In this document: piece by piece, positions 54,901-63,041 of the stretch
Position numbering within the stretch: position 1 is the first letter of the stretch
Layout: each line of letters opens with the position of its first letter
DNA from: Allorhodoferax sp032337135
GTDB lineage: Bacteria > Pseudomonadota > Gammaproteobacteria > Burkholderiales > Burkholderiaceae_C
Assembly (NCBI RefSeq): GCF_032337135.1
Contig: NZ_JAVXZZ010000004.1
Coordinates: 248,001-312,000, forward strand
Direction: 5' to 3'
DNA length: 64,000 nt
The notes under the pieces: generated by a model
What the model saw: the letters and a program-made list of their open reading frames with translations, nothing else
What the model was told of the DNA's origin: nothing
The model's database searches: none
Translations under genes and position numbers: made by a program

Positions 54901-55215
54901 ATGAAATTGATAACCGTCACTGCCGCCACTGCGGCGTCATTGTTCTTCCTAACTGCCGGGGGATGTGCTGTATCTCGTGGGCAGGAGTCTGTAGGGGCAT
55001 ATATCGACGACACCGCAATAACTACTGCCGTGAAAAGCCGCTTTGTCGAAAACAAACAAGTTGATGCCTCGGCCATCAGTGTTGAGACCCTCAAAGGTAC
55101 CGTAATGCTTTCCGGGTTTGCAAAGAACACCACTGAAAAGACGACAGCCGAAACGCTAGCGTGGAATGTGAAAGGCGTTAAAGCTGTAAAGAACGAAATT
55201 ACCGTGCGTCCCTAA
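54901..55215 (+). CDS. BON-domain lipoprotein
   Basis: A 104-residue lipoprotein. The signal peptide ends with a lipobox FLTAGGCAV (Cys about residue 21), then a single BON domain (YIDDTAITTAVKSRFVENKQVDASAISVETLKGTVMLSGF). The start is the ATG following GGAG; an in-frame ATG twelve codons earlier adds nothing useful. Related to E. coli OsmY/DolP, which keep the outer membrane intact under stress. Operator site D precedes it, and the OmpA-family gene follows after 250 nt. Confidence 0.88.
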   Translation: MKLITVTAATAASLFFLTAGGCAVSRGQESVGAYIDDTAITTAVKSRFVENKQVDASAISVETLKGTVMLSGFAKNTTEKTTAETLAWNVKGVKAVKNEITVRP

Positions 55216-55465
55216 ATGCAGACGGATGAACTGCTGACAGTCATCCGCTGGATTTCGAGCTTCGCCGATTTCATGCCATGTGTATTTGCAGAAATCATGT
55301 AGATCGCAACAAATTTGCATTTGGAGGTACACGTGGCGAGAACAGTTATCAACTGGCACTAAACAGTGCGAATCGCAATGGTGATGATGCGGCAGTCACT
55401 TCACGCGGCCTACCTTCCAGCTAAACACGCAGGATTTCATTCATTCACCCTATTGGAGCAACAAC

Positions 55466-56161
55466 ATGCGCACCGATCGACGACTCCTGCTGACAGCCAC
55501 AGTGCTCGCCAGTTTTATTCCTTCAGCAATGGCCCAACCCAAACTTCAAGAGGGCTACCTGACAGACGGATCTGGAAGATTCGTAGGCAGTGCGACACCG
55601 TCACAATGTTGGCATACAGGCAGTTGGACGCCAGCTTTGGCTCAAGAGCCCTGTGACCCGGTTATTAAAAAGAGGACTGTGGCCGCTACACCAGAACCGG
55701 AGAAAGAAACAACTTCACCGGCTCCGGCAGTGACAAGTCCCGTGGCTGTGGCAGCCATTGCACCACCAACCACATCTCGCATCAACCTTTCAACCGATAC
55801 GCTGTTTGGATTCAACGACTTCACCCTGACCGACAAAGGGGAAGCCCAGCTAAACGAGTTGGTCGAAATGATCAGGGGTGCTGACTCCTATCAGATCCAC
55901 ATCATCGGCCATACCGACCGAATCGGCAGTACTACATATAACCAAAAACTCTCCATGCAAAGGGCCAATGCAGTACGAGACTATCTCGAAGCCAATGGGA
56001 CAGATGCATCTCGGATCAAAACGTCTGGAATGGGTGAGACAGAACCCATGACCGCGCAGGGACTCTGCAAAGGAAAGGTGAGCCCTAAGCTAATCCAATG
56101 CCTTCAACCTGATCGCCGCGTAGTTGTTGAAATTGATGCAACAAGTACCAGCAATCGCTGA
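55466..56161 (+). CDS. OmpA-family peptidoglycan-binding protein
   Basis: A 231-residue exported protein: signal peptide (LLLTATVLASFIPSAMA), a short region with CWHTGSW, an Ala/Pro/Thr/Glu-rich linker (residues about 75-105), then an OmpA C-terminal domain (SRINLSTDTLFGFNDFTLTD, GHTDRIGSTTYNQKLSMQRA, RVVVEI). Asp and Arg of GHTDRIGS and RA... are the meso-diaminopimelate-binding residues. It lacks an N-terminal beta-barrel, so it tethers to peptidoglycan without its own pore. The ribosome site is GGAGC. The next gene encodes a separate beta-barrel, 14 nt on. Confidence 0.9.
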   Translation: MRTDRRLLLTATVLASFIPSAMAQPKLQEGYLTDGSGRFVGSATPSQCWHTGSWTPALAQEPCDPVIKKRTVAATPEPEKETTSPAPAVTSPVAVAAIAPPTTSRINLSTDTLFGFNDFTLTDKGEAQLNELVEMIRGADSYQIHIIGHTDRIGSTTYNQKLSMQRANAVRDYLEANGTDASRIKTSGMGETEPMTAQGLCKGKVSPKLIQCLQPDRRVVVEIDATSTSNR

Positions 56162-56175
56162 ACCGAGGACAAACC

Positions 56176-56787
56176 ATGAAAAATATTTCAACCCTGCAAA
56201 GCAGCTACAAAACGGTCGCATCGGTGATGCTTTCCGTGGCACTATGGGGACCGACGCATGCACATGCTCAAATCAACTCGACAAATTCAAACTTGCCGCT
56301 GACCTACATTGGCCTGAGCTTTGGCGCCACAGACCTTTCACAAAGTAGCAACGACTTCGGATTGATCCCCAACAGCAACCGCGGTCATGCAACGCAACTA
56401 AATTATGGTGTGTATGTCCCTCAGGACAATTTCGGTTTTGAGATTGGCTACATCGACTTCGGTTCAGCAAGTCGATCTGGAGGGACCACACGTGCCGAAG
56501 GAATCAACCTGAGCCTTATTGGACGATTACCTCTCAACGAAGTCTTCAATTTGCTGGGAAAGATTGGTACCACTTATGGACACACCAATGTCTCCGCTGC
56601 AGCGGGATCTGGAGCTAGCACTGGTACTGTTGACGGATTTGACTGGTCCTACGGAATTGGCGCAGAGCTCACACTCGTCCCCTCTGTTTCCGCAGTGCTT
56701 CAATACGATGAGCACTACCTAAAATTTGCCGGTGATCACAGCAACCGCGTATATGCAACCACGCTGGGGCTGCGTTATCGCTATTGA
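56176..56787 (+). CDS. Outer-membrane beta-barrel protein
   Basis: A 203-residue protein with a signal peptide (VMLSVALWGPTHAHAQ) and eight-strand barrel features: LTYIGLSFGATDLSQ, NFGFEIGYIDFGSAS, FNLLGKIGTTYGHTN, FDWSYGIGAELTLVP, and a C-terminal strand ending with LGLRYRY. The final aromatic is typical for BAM substrates. It is the usual companion of the OmpA-type protein just upstream, in effect a split OmpA (barrel and peptidoglycan-binding parts on separate chains). GAGGACAAACC precedes the ATG. Confidence 0.85.
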   Translation: MKNISTLQSSYKTVASVMLSVALWGPTHAHAQINSTNSNLPLTYIGLSFGATDLSQSSNDFGLIPNSNRGHATQLNYGVYVPQDNFGFEIGYIDFGSASRSGGTTRAEGINLSLIGRLPLNEVFNLLGKIGTTYGHTNVSAAAGSGASTGTVDGFDWSYGIGAELTLVPSVSAVLQYDEHYLKFAGDHSNRVYATTLGLRYRY

Positions 56788-57358
56788 CCTGTCTGTCTCC
56801 TAGCGCTGCCAACCCGCTCGCGACAAACGGGTAATCGCGGATGCGAAAAAAAGGTTCGACCATTCACAAAAGCGCCAAATCGAATCACGCATCACCAGGG
56901 CCCGATTGGAGGCCACGTCGCCGATCACTGGGAGGCACCCCAACGTTTTATTCCTTGGCGCGGTAGGCGCACATGCTATCGGTAGTTGCGCTTGAGAGTG
57001 ACACGGGGGCTGTGACCACACATCTTGAATCTCAAATTTTGGCCAATGCAGTCCCCGTCACCACAGGTGGTACGACCAGACGCACCACTTTGCGCTTGAA
57101 CGGCGACGAATTCCTCCACTGGCTTCCTGCATTGAAGCGTCACGCGCACATCAGCCCATCGCATATTTCCAGGGAATCGCTGCACCCGACTTCCCTCTTA
57201 TGACGCCCGAATCGCGCTCAACGGTCAGCATTGGCAGATTCGGTTAGACCCCAATGTTGCAGTGCGCAATGCTGCATCGGTATGTTGTGCATCGCACCGA
57301 CATGATTGGCACAGACCCATACATTGGAACCATTTCAACCACGTATCGGAGCAACGAA
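56788..57358. other. Spacer without a recognisable gene
   Basis: A 571-nt gap. Frames exist on both strands (a plus-strand piece ending HISRESLHPTSLL and a minus-strand piece containing DSIWRFCEWSNLFFASAI), but both lack a ribosome site, and no family was recognised. They may be remnants of lost genes. GGAGCAACGAA at the right end is the ribosome site of the next gene. Confidence 0.4.
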
Positions 57359-57646
57359 ATGACCATGAGCCGCGATGAGTACACCGCCAAGTTAAAACTC
57401 GAACTCGACGAATTCAATATAGAGATGCAGGAGTTGGAGAGCAAGTCGAGTGAAGCAAAAGCTGATGCCCGTGCCAATTACAAGAGCGAATTGCTCAAGT
57501 TGCGCAATCAGTCCGATAAAGCAATCGCAAAGCTGGAGCAGCTGCGCGATGCAGGAGACGACTCCTGGGACCAAATGGTCAAGGAAGTGGACAAGATTCG
57601 CCATGCTTTTGTGCATTCCATCAACTATTTCAAAGCACAGTTCTGA
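57359..57646 (+). CDS. Coiled-coil stress-type protein
   Basis: A 95-residue soluble protein that is almost wholly a charged helix (SRDEYTAKLKLELDEFNIEMQELESKSS, then DDSWDQMVKEVDKIRHAF). It resembles the small coiled-coil stress proteins common in beta-proteobacteria (sll1863-like). GGAG lies about 7 nt before the ATG used here; upstream in-frame ATGs are not preceded by a site. It is 14 nt from the dnaJ-like gene and so likely shares its transcript. Confidence 0.7.
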   Translation: MTMSRDEYTAKLKLELDEFNIEMQELESKSSEAKADARANYKSELLKLRNQSDKAIAKLEQLRDAGDDSWDQMVKEVDKIRHAFVHSINYFKAQF

Positions 57647-57660
57647 TCTGGGCATAGACC

Positions 57661-58620
57661 ATGGATGCGGTGACTCCTACCCACTACTCGGTATTGGAGG
57701 TACCGAGCACGGCCAGTGCAACCGACATTAAAAGAAATTGGCGGAGATTGGCCAGGAAAAACCACCCGGACGTTAGCAGCTCCAATGATGCGGACTCTCG
57801 CATGACGGCGCTGAACATGGCGTACGGCGTTCTTTCCGATCCGGCCAGGCGAGCCGCATACGATTCAATACTGTCGGAATCAAAGAATCGACCGAAGCCT
57901 GGACATGTACGGAGAACCACGGCGGACTCCGGGTGGAACGAAGGTTTTGACTTCACAACATCGAAAGCAAAGGCCCGGGATCCGAATCCATTGTTTGAAC
58001 AGCTTTTCACAGAAGCCATGCTGCAGCGTCACGGGCCAAAGCGAGAAGACCAACAGCCTGATCCACAAGCAACCATTGAGCTGAATCTGAGAGATGCGTA
58101 TGAGGGGGGGGTAAAGACCGTTGTCGTACGCATCGCGCCAACAAGCACGACAGACAGAAGCACAGTCGAACAGCGCTACCAGGTAACCATTCCAAAGGGA
58201 GTTTTTGAAGGACAGCGGATTCGCCTTGCATGTCGTGGTGAGGCGGGCTCAGATGCCCCAGAGAGAGACTATTTGCTCTTGAGCGTGAAGTTCAAGCCAG
58301 ATCGGCTCTGGCGCACAATGGGCAGAGACGTATTTGGCGGCCCCGTATTGCTCGCTCCTTGGGAAGCAGCGCTGGGCGTAAGAGCAAGAGTTAGCACGCC
58401 GACGGGTGCGGCCGAGGTGATCATTCCGCCCAATTGGAAACACGGTCGCTCACTTCGGTTGAAAGGTCGGGGGATTCCGGGGGGAACGGCCAATGCAAAT
58501 GCTGGCGACTTGTATCTCGAACTCGCTGTTGTTCTTCCTGCTGCAGAGGGAGTGGCTGCGTGTGAAGCATATGCCGCTATGTCCCGCGCATTTCCGTCCT
58601 TTTCACCACGCATGTATTAG
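57661..58620 (+). CDS. DnaJ-type co-chaperone without zinc finger (CbpA-like)
   Basis: A 319-residue J-domain protein. The J domain is residues 7-70, with HPD at 35-37 (ARKNHPDVSS). A short linker follows, then two C-terminal substrate-binding modules (about 125-310): ATIELNLRDAYEGGVKTVVV, IPKGVFEGQRIRLACRGEA and IPPNWKHGRSLRLKGRGIPGG. No CxxCxGxG repeats are seen, so this is type II (CbpA) and not DnaJ. It stimulates a Hsp70 such as DnaK. The next gene is a glycosyltransferase 3 nt on, an odd pairing. Confidence 0.87.
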   Translation: MDAVTPTHYSVLEVPSTASATDIKRNWRRLARKNHPDVSSSNDADSRMTALNMAYGVLSDPARRAAYDSILSESKNRPKPGHVRRTTADSGWNEGFDFTTSKAKARDPNPLFEQLFTEAMLQRHGPKREDQQPDPQATIELNLRDAYEGGVKTVVVRIAPTSTTDRSTVEQRYQVTIPKGVFEGQRIRLACRGEAGSDAPERDYLLLSVKFKPDRLWRTMGRDVFGGPVLLAPWEAALGVRARVSTPTGAAEVIIPPNWKHGRSLRLKGRGIPGGTANANAGDLYLELAVVLPAAEGVAACEAYAAMSRAFPSFSPRMY

Positions 58621-58623
58621 TCG

Positions 58624-59493
58624 ATGGCGTATCCACACCGTCTACTGTCAGGTCTGCGGGCGCGCGCATCGGTGCGCTTTTACCAACATGTGGCACCCTT
58701 AGTCATGCACGGCTGGGTCAACAGTGCGTTTTGCCGACGCAAACTGGGTATGCCCCATGGCCTGGATGCGAAGCTGATTGTTTCGCTTACTTCTTATCCC
58801 GCACGCTTTGCCACTTTGCATCTGACACTCAAGTGCCTATTGATGCAGACCGTGGCTGCGGACCACACCATCCTGTGGATAGCGCATGGCGACAAGTCAG
58901 CGCTGACGCCGGAGATTCTGGGACTACAGGACGAAGGCTTGGAGATCGCCTATTGCGATGACCTGCGCTCCTACAAAAAAATCATTCCAACGCTCAGGCG
59001 ATATCCAAACGACTATGTCGTAACGGCTGATGACGACTTGTACTACTGGCCCAATTGGCTTGCTGAACTGCTTGGCAGCTACAAAGGCATGCAACAAGAG
59101 GTGGTATGCCACCGGGCACATCACATAGCGCTAGGCGTGGACCATCTACCCCTATCGTATGCACAATGGGAGCACGAAACCACTAGACAGGATGATTCCA
59201 CCTTGACATTCCCAACCAGTGGAGCTGGGGTGCTCTATCCACCGCATGTCTTTCACAAGGCTGTGCTCAATGCCTATGCGTTTGAATGGCTATGTCCCAA
59301 TGCAGATGACGTGTGGCTGTACTGGATGATGCGAAAAAACGGCGCGATTGCACGCAAGATTGGCTCGGTGAGGCCGCTTATCTGCTGGGCAAATTCACAG
59401 AGTTCCGGACTTGTTCTGGATAACGTGCTGGCAGGTGGCAATGATCAGAAGATCTCCAAGCTGATCGCTACTTTTGGTTGGCCGGGCAACTAA
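58624..59493 (+). CDS. Putative glycosyltransferase
   Basis: A 289-residue protein with GT-A-like features: AKLIVSLTSYPARFATLHLTLKCLL, then a DXD-type acid cluster VVTADDDLYYWPNWL near residue 140. PTSGAGVLYPPHVFHKAVL and NADDVWLYWMMRKNG continue the family pattern of short transferases in polysaccharide clusters. No signal peptide. It sits directly after the CbpA-like gene, away from the polymer operon. The acceptor is unknown; it may modify an envelope polymer. Confidence 0.75.
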   Translation: MAYPHRLLSGLRARASVRFYQHVAPLVMHGWVNSAFCRRKLGMPHGLDAKLIVSLTSYPARFATLHLTLKCLLMQTVAADHTILWIAHGDKSALTPEILGLQDEGLEIAYCDDLRSYKKIIPTLRRYPNDYVVTADDDLYYWPNWLAELLGSYKGMQQEVVCHRAHHIALGVDHLPLSYAQWEHETTRQDDSTLTFPTSGAGVLYPPHVFHKAVLNAYAFEWLCPNADDVWLYWMMRKNGAIARKIGSVRPLICWANSQSSGLVLDNVLAGGNDQKISKLIATFGWPGN

Positions 59494-59606
59494 GTACGCC
59501 AACGCCACAGCCCTCAACGCCTTACGCAGATAGAGTGAGTTGGTTGAGATCACCGGCATACCTCGCCGGTGGAATTCCACGCAGTACCCGGCGGCAGTGA
59601 AAGTAC

Positions 59607-59855
59607 TCAAGGTGCGTTCAGCTGTTCGGGCGCTTGGTGGGCATTTCGAACTACTTCCGCCTGCACCGCGGACTTCAGATGCCTGCGCGCGATGCTGCTG
59701 TGAATAGCTCCTTGCTCAGCGTCATCACATTCATACAAGCGCGCTGCCTCTCGGTAGTGGCGACAAGCGCGTTCATGTAGCTCCGCGCATTGACGGTACT
59801 GCATTGCCAAGTCAAAGCGATCGACTAATGTGGGACTCGGAACAGGTTTCTGCAT
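59607..59855 (-). CDS. Small hypothetical protein
   Basis: An 82-residue soluble protein of unknown function, rich in Ala, Arg, Glu, His and Tyr. The pattern HERACRHYREAARLYECDDAEQGAIHSSIARRHLKSA suggests two helices resembling a tetratricopeptide-like hairpin. A good ribosome site (GGAGAG 5 nt before the ATG) supports it. It is divergent from the DUF3309 gene, with 117 nt between them. Confidence 0.7.
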   Translation of the reverse strand: MQKPVPSPTLVDRFDLAMQYRQCAELHERACRHYREAARLYECDDAEQGAIHSSIARRHLKSAVQAEVVRNAHQAPEQLNAP

Positions 59856-59972
59856 GTCAGCTCTCCATGGTTGAAAGCAAATGATGCAAAAAAATCATTC
59901 AAGGAACTGTCTGTTGCCGTACGGATGCAACTGCATATCGCGGGCAATATGAAGTTTTGAATGGAGATTGCA

Positions 59973-60131
59973 ATGAACCTCGGAACCGTACTCTTGATAC
60001 TCGTGGTATTGGCATTGGTGGGAGTGTTGCCATCATGGCCACACAGCTCCCAATGGGGCTATGGCCCCAGTGGAGTGATGGGGGTCGTGGTGATAATTCT
60101 GATCGTGTTGCTTCTAACGGGTCGGCTATGA
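59973..60131 (+). CDS. DUF3309 family small membrane protein
   Basis: A 52-residue hydrophobic protein: an N-terminal helix MNLGTVLLILVVLALVGVLP, the middle SWPHSSQWGYGPSG, then a second helix GVVVIILIVLLLTGRL. This is the DUF3309 pattern (often annotated as a stress-induced small membrane protein). The start has GGAGATTGCA. It overlaps the next small gene (ATGA at 60128). Confidence 0.82.
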   Translation: MNLGTVLLILVVLALVGVLPSWPHSSQWGYGPSGVMGVVVIILIVLLLTGRL

Positions 60132-60340
60132 GTGATTCACGAAGCAAAGCCGGCACTGGTGGCAGCTCGCGATCAGGAGCTCTGAAAGACAAGGAAACAC
60201 CAAGACGGCCTTCTCGCAGTTCAGCCTTATCCAAGCCCAAAGACCCACTGGATCAGCTCCAAGGAACAAGGGCATTACCGCCATCAACCATTGCACGGAC
60301 ACCGATTGTTGCGGACGAAGACCATTGGTACGAACCTTGA
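60128..60340 (+). CDS. Small hydrophilic hypothetical protein
   Basis: A 70-residue disordered protein rich in Ser, Arg, Lys and Pro (SRSKAGTGGSSRSGALKDKE, then PRRPSRSSALSKPKD), ending DEDHWYEP. The ATG overlaps the DUF3309 stop, which is the main support for translation. No family was recognised. Confidence 0.55.
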   Translation: MSDSRSKAGTGGSSRSGALKDKETPRRPSRSSALSKPKDPLDQLQGTRALPPSTIARTPIVADEDHWYEP

Positions 60341-60368
60341 GACAACGCGCCTCCAAGGCAGCAATTGT

Positions 60369-60382
60369 GTACGCCGTCGTAC
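60369..60382. promoter_or_regulatory. Operator site B (GTACG-N4-CGTAC)
   Basis: GTACGCCGTCGTAC, a perfect 5-4-5 palindrome, extended by one more pair (T...A, 60368-60383). It lies 85 nt upstream of the inferred start of the Crp/Fnr gene at 60468. Confidence 0.65.
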
Positions 60383-60467
60383 ATACACATTTTTGGCACG
60401 CCTCTAAACTCTATCCCAAGTAGAGAACACCGGACACAGGTGCAAACAACTTAAAGGGAGGTGTGCT

Positions 60468-61199
60468 ATCAACATTTTCGGCCCCATCGCGAGTGATTTT
60501 CGGAAAAATCATCTGCTCGATTCAATTCCGCCCATAGACCTTGCAAGAATCGTGGAGCGGCTGGAACCGGTAGATATGCCTCTGGGAATGGTGTTATACG
60601 AATCGGGAAGAACACTCAGCCACGCCTACTTTCCCATCAACAGTATTGTCTCGCTACTGTATGTCACGGAGGACGGTGCATCAGCGGAAATCGCGGTAGT
60701 GGGCAAGGAAGGTGTTGTGGGCATATCACTGTTCATGGGAGGGCAATCGACCCCCAGCCGAGCCGTTGTTCAAAGTGCGGGCAAAGGCTATCGTCTGCAT
60801 GCACAACTCTTCAAGGACGAGTTCATGCGATCAGTGCCGGTAATGCGCCTCTGCCTTCGCTATACACAGGCGCTGATTACGCAAATGGCCCAGACTGCAG
60901 TCTGCAACCGTCACCATTCTTTAGACCAACAACTGTGCAGGTGGTTGCTATTGAGCCTTGACAGGCTGAACGGCAATGAACTGGTGATGACCCAGGTACT
61001 GATCGCCAATATGCTCGGGGTGCGCAGGGAAGGCGTGACCGAGGCCGCACTCAAACTACAAAAGGCTTCGCTAATTCGGTACTCACGCGGACACATTACC
61101 GTCATTGACCGACCAGGTCTGGAGGCGCGAACTTGCGAGTGCTATGGGGTCGTCAAAAAAGAATACGACCGCCTGCTACCGAAAATAGAGGCAAGTTAA
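60468..61199 (+). CDS. Crp/Fnr family regulator with probable ATC start
   Basis: A 243-residue regulator, nearly the same as the one at 62251. The barrel domain has EPVDMPLGMVLYESGRTLSHAYF and AEIAVVGKEGVVGISLFMGG; the linker helix is AVCNRHHSLDQQLCRWLLL; the helix-turn-helix is TQVLIANMLGVRREGVTEAAL; the tail CECYGVVKKEYDRLLP is shared. The first usable ATG/GTG in frame is a GTG at 60552, which would remove the first 28 residues, though its paralog conserves the preceding NHLLxxxP...PVDM region. An excellent ribosome site (AAAGGGAGGTG, 60453-60463) lies 6 nt before ATC at 60468, so an ATC (or ATT at 60474) start is inferred. Confidence 0.82.
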   Translation: MNIFGPIASDFRKNHLLDSIPPIDLARIVERLEPVDMPLGMVLYESGRTLSHAYFPINSIVSLLYVTEDGASAEIAVVGKEGVVGISLFMGGQSTPSRAVVQSAGKGYRLHAQLFKDEFMRSVPVMRLCLRYTQALITQMAQTAVCNRHHSLDQQLCRWLLLSLDRLNGNELVMTQVLIANMLGVRREGVTEAALKLQKASLIRYSRGHITVIDRPGLEARTCECYGVVKKEYDRLLPKIEAS

Positions 61200-61348
61200 G
61201 CACTCCTTCTCATCCTACAACTAGCCGAATGGATTCTGCGTTCTTCAGCGTACAGAGCCGAGATGCTCCACAAAATAGTATCGAACAGAGCCCAATACTT
61301 TCAGCCGGAAGTACGGTTCAATTTCGATGAATCAACAAGGAGTTTTCC

Positions 61349-62023
61349 ATGAAATTCAATATCAAGTACGCCGCACTTGCGCTGACAATGGGTGGGGCCG
61401 CATTAGGGGCGCAAGCCACCGTCCTGACGCCCTACGTGCTCACAAGTAATGTGGATGTTGTCGCAGGCTCGTTCGGTGGAACGTTGCTGGATTCCGCAGT
61501 GACAGCCATCAACAACATCAGCTACAACGGTATCGCGCGCGCAGCTGTCTACCAAACGGCACAAGGCCTGGACTTCTACTACCAGTTCACAAACGACGCA
61601 TCTTCGCAAAACGGCGTTGAAAGGTTCACTGGCTATGACTTCACCTCGCTGAAAAGCAGTGCTGTCGACGTGTACCAAACGGCTGCCAACTTTGGGATCT
61701 TTGCAGCAGGCACGGAAAAGTCTGATTACGCGGACCGCACCACGGTCGGTGTAATCGGGTTCAGCTTTGTTCCCAATCTGCAATCCAAGATCAACCCAGG
61801 CACCACCAGTTACACCCAGATCATACGTACCAACGCTACCCACTACACGGAGGGTAACTTCGGGCTGCTTGATGGTATCGGTGACAACGCACGCGGTTTC
61901 TCTCCATCCGCAGTACCCGAGCCAGAGAGCTATGCCCTGCTGCTTGCGGGGCTTGGAATGGTCGGTACGATCATTCGTCGTCGTAATTCATCGCAAGGGG
62001 GACATCGGGGCTCTTGGACATAA
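61349..62023 (+). CDS. PEP-CTERM sorting domain protein, second
   Basis: A 224-residue exported protein. Signal peptide: YAALALTMGGAALGAQA. The body is a beta-rich PEP-CTERM type (for example LDFYYQFTNDASSQNGVERF). The C-terminus has VPEPES, then a hydrophobic helix LLLAGLGMVGTIIRRRN and a further 11 residues. It is about 41 kb from the exosortase gene and surrounded by Crp/Fnr regulators, so it may be under separate control. Start: AAGGAG, 7 nt upstream of the ATG. A terminator follows. Confidence 0.87.
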   Translation: MKFNIKYAALALTMGGAALGAQATVLTPYVLTSNVDVVAGSFGGTLLDSAVTAINNISYNGIARAAVYQTAQGLDFYYQFTNDASSQNGVERFTGYDFTSLKSSAVDVYQTAANFGIFAAGTEKSDYADRTTVGVIGFSFVPNLQSKINPGTTSYTQIIRTNATHYTEGNFGLLDGIGDNARGFSPSAVPEPESYALLLAGLGMVGTIIRRRNSSQGGHRGSWT

Positions 62024-62033
62024 GCCGTGCAAA

Positions 62034-62067
62034 AGGCCCTGCCCAGTTAACCAAGCAGGGCCTCTTT
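62034..62067 (+). terminator. Rho-independent terminator after the PEP-CTERM gene
   Basis: AGGCCCTGC, a 12-nt loop and GCAGGGCCT form a 9-bp perfect stem, followed by CTTTC. It lies 11 nt past the stop. Confidence 0.65.
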
Positions 62068-62250
62068 CATGAAGCAAGCGCAATGCGGCGCCATTGTCGC
62101 TGTCGAATGGCCACTGCCTTGGCTCTCGGGCATGCAGTGCGTGCATCTCCCTCTTTTTGTGTTTCAACTGTTCGACCGGGCGTCTGTGCGGCATGCACTG
62201 CAGACCAATGAATATGAACTCCACTGCGGGACTGTTCCTGCACAGCCAGG

Positions 62251-62970
62251 TCAGACGCCTGCTTTAGGCGGCAACAACCGGTCGTATTCTTTTTTTACGA
62301 CTTCATAGCATTCGCAACAGCGCCGCATCAGGCCCGGCCGATCCAACACTTGGATACGCCCGCGGGCGTACTGAATAAGACCTGCGCGCTGCAACTTGAG
62401 TGCGGCTTCTGTCACACCCTCGCGTCGCACGCCCAGCATGTTGGCGATCAGCTCCTGAGTCATCACCAACTCATTGCCACTCAAGCGGTCCATACTGAGC
62501 AATAGCCACCGGCACAGTTGTTGGTCTAAAGAATGGTGCCGATTGCAAACTGCAGTTTGGGCCATTTGGGTAATGAGCGCTTGCGTGTAGCGTAGCAAAA
62601 GGTGCATGACCGGGCCGGACTGATCGAACTCGGTTTTCATGGCCTCAGCCCTGAGGCGAAATCCTTTTCCCGCACTTTGAACCACCGCCCTGCTGGGAGT
62701 GGAGCCTCCCCCCATGAACAATGAAATACCGACCAGGCCCTCGTTGCCGACAACCCCAATTTCAGCCGAAGAACCATTCTCAAGCACATAGAGCAAGGAG
62801 ACGATCGAGGTTGTGGGAAAGTAAACATGGCGCATGGTTCCGCCCGACTCGTAGAGCACCTGCCCCAATGGCATGTCCACTGGATCCATGTCCGGCAACC
62901 ATCGCGAAAGACATTCTGCCGGCAATGCCGCCAGCAAATGGTTCAATTTCAGTTCGGGAACAAATTCCAT
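62251..62970 (-). CDS. Crp/Fnr family regulator
   Basis: A 239-residue Crp/Fnr regulator, paralog of the gene at 60468. The barrel begins DPVDMPLGQVLYESGGTMRHVYF; the linker helix is AVCNRHHSLDQQLCRWLLL; the helix-turn-helix TQELIANMLGVRREGVTEAALKL is almost the same as in its neighbour, so both may recognise the same operator. No cysteine cluster or classical cAMP residues are evident. It has operator site C 72 nt upstream. It is convergent with the PEP-CTERM gene. Confidence 0.88.
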   Translation of the reverse strand: MEFVPELKLNHLLAALPAECLSRWLPDMDPVDMPLGQVLYESGGTMRHVYFPTTSIVSLLYVLENGSSAEIGVVGNEGLVGISLFMGGGSTPSRAVVQSAGKGFRLRAEAMKTEFDQSGPVMHLLLRYTQALITQMAQTAVCNRHHSLDQQLCRWLLLSMDRLSGNELVMTQELIANMLGVRREGVTEAALKLQRAGLIQYARGRIQVLDRPGLMRRCCECYEVVKKEYDRLLPPKAGV

Positions 62971-63041
62971 TTAACCTCCGTTCGATTGGGGACTGTGACT
63001 GCACACCCATGAAAGTCTATGGACTACCACGCCCCATGACT

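Noticed and set aside
59496..59510. GTACGCCAACGCCAC, similar to operator A
   Set aside because: Two mismatches in the right half and no gene start downstream; the minus gene nearby ends here.
59919..59931. GTACGGATGCAAC between divergent small genes
   Set aside because: The half-sites are 3 nt apart instead of 4 and the right half is out of register. It may be a degenerate site, but I did not count it.
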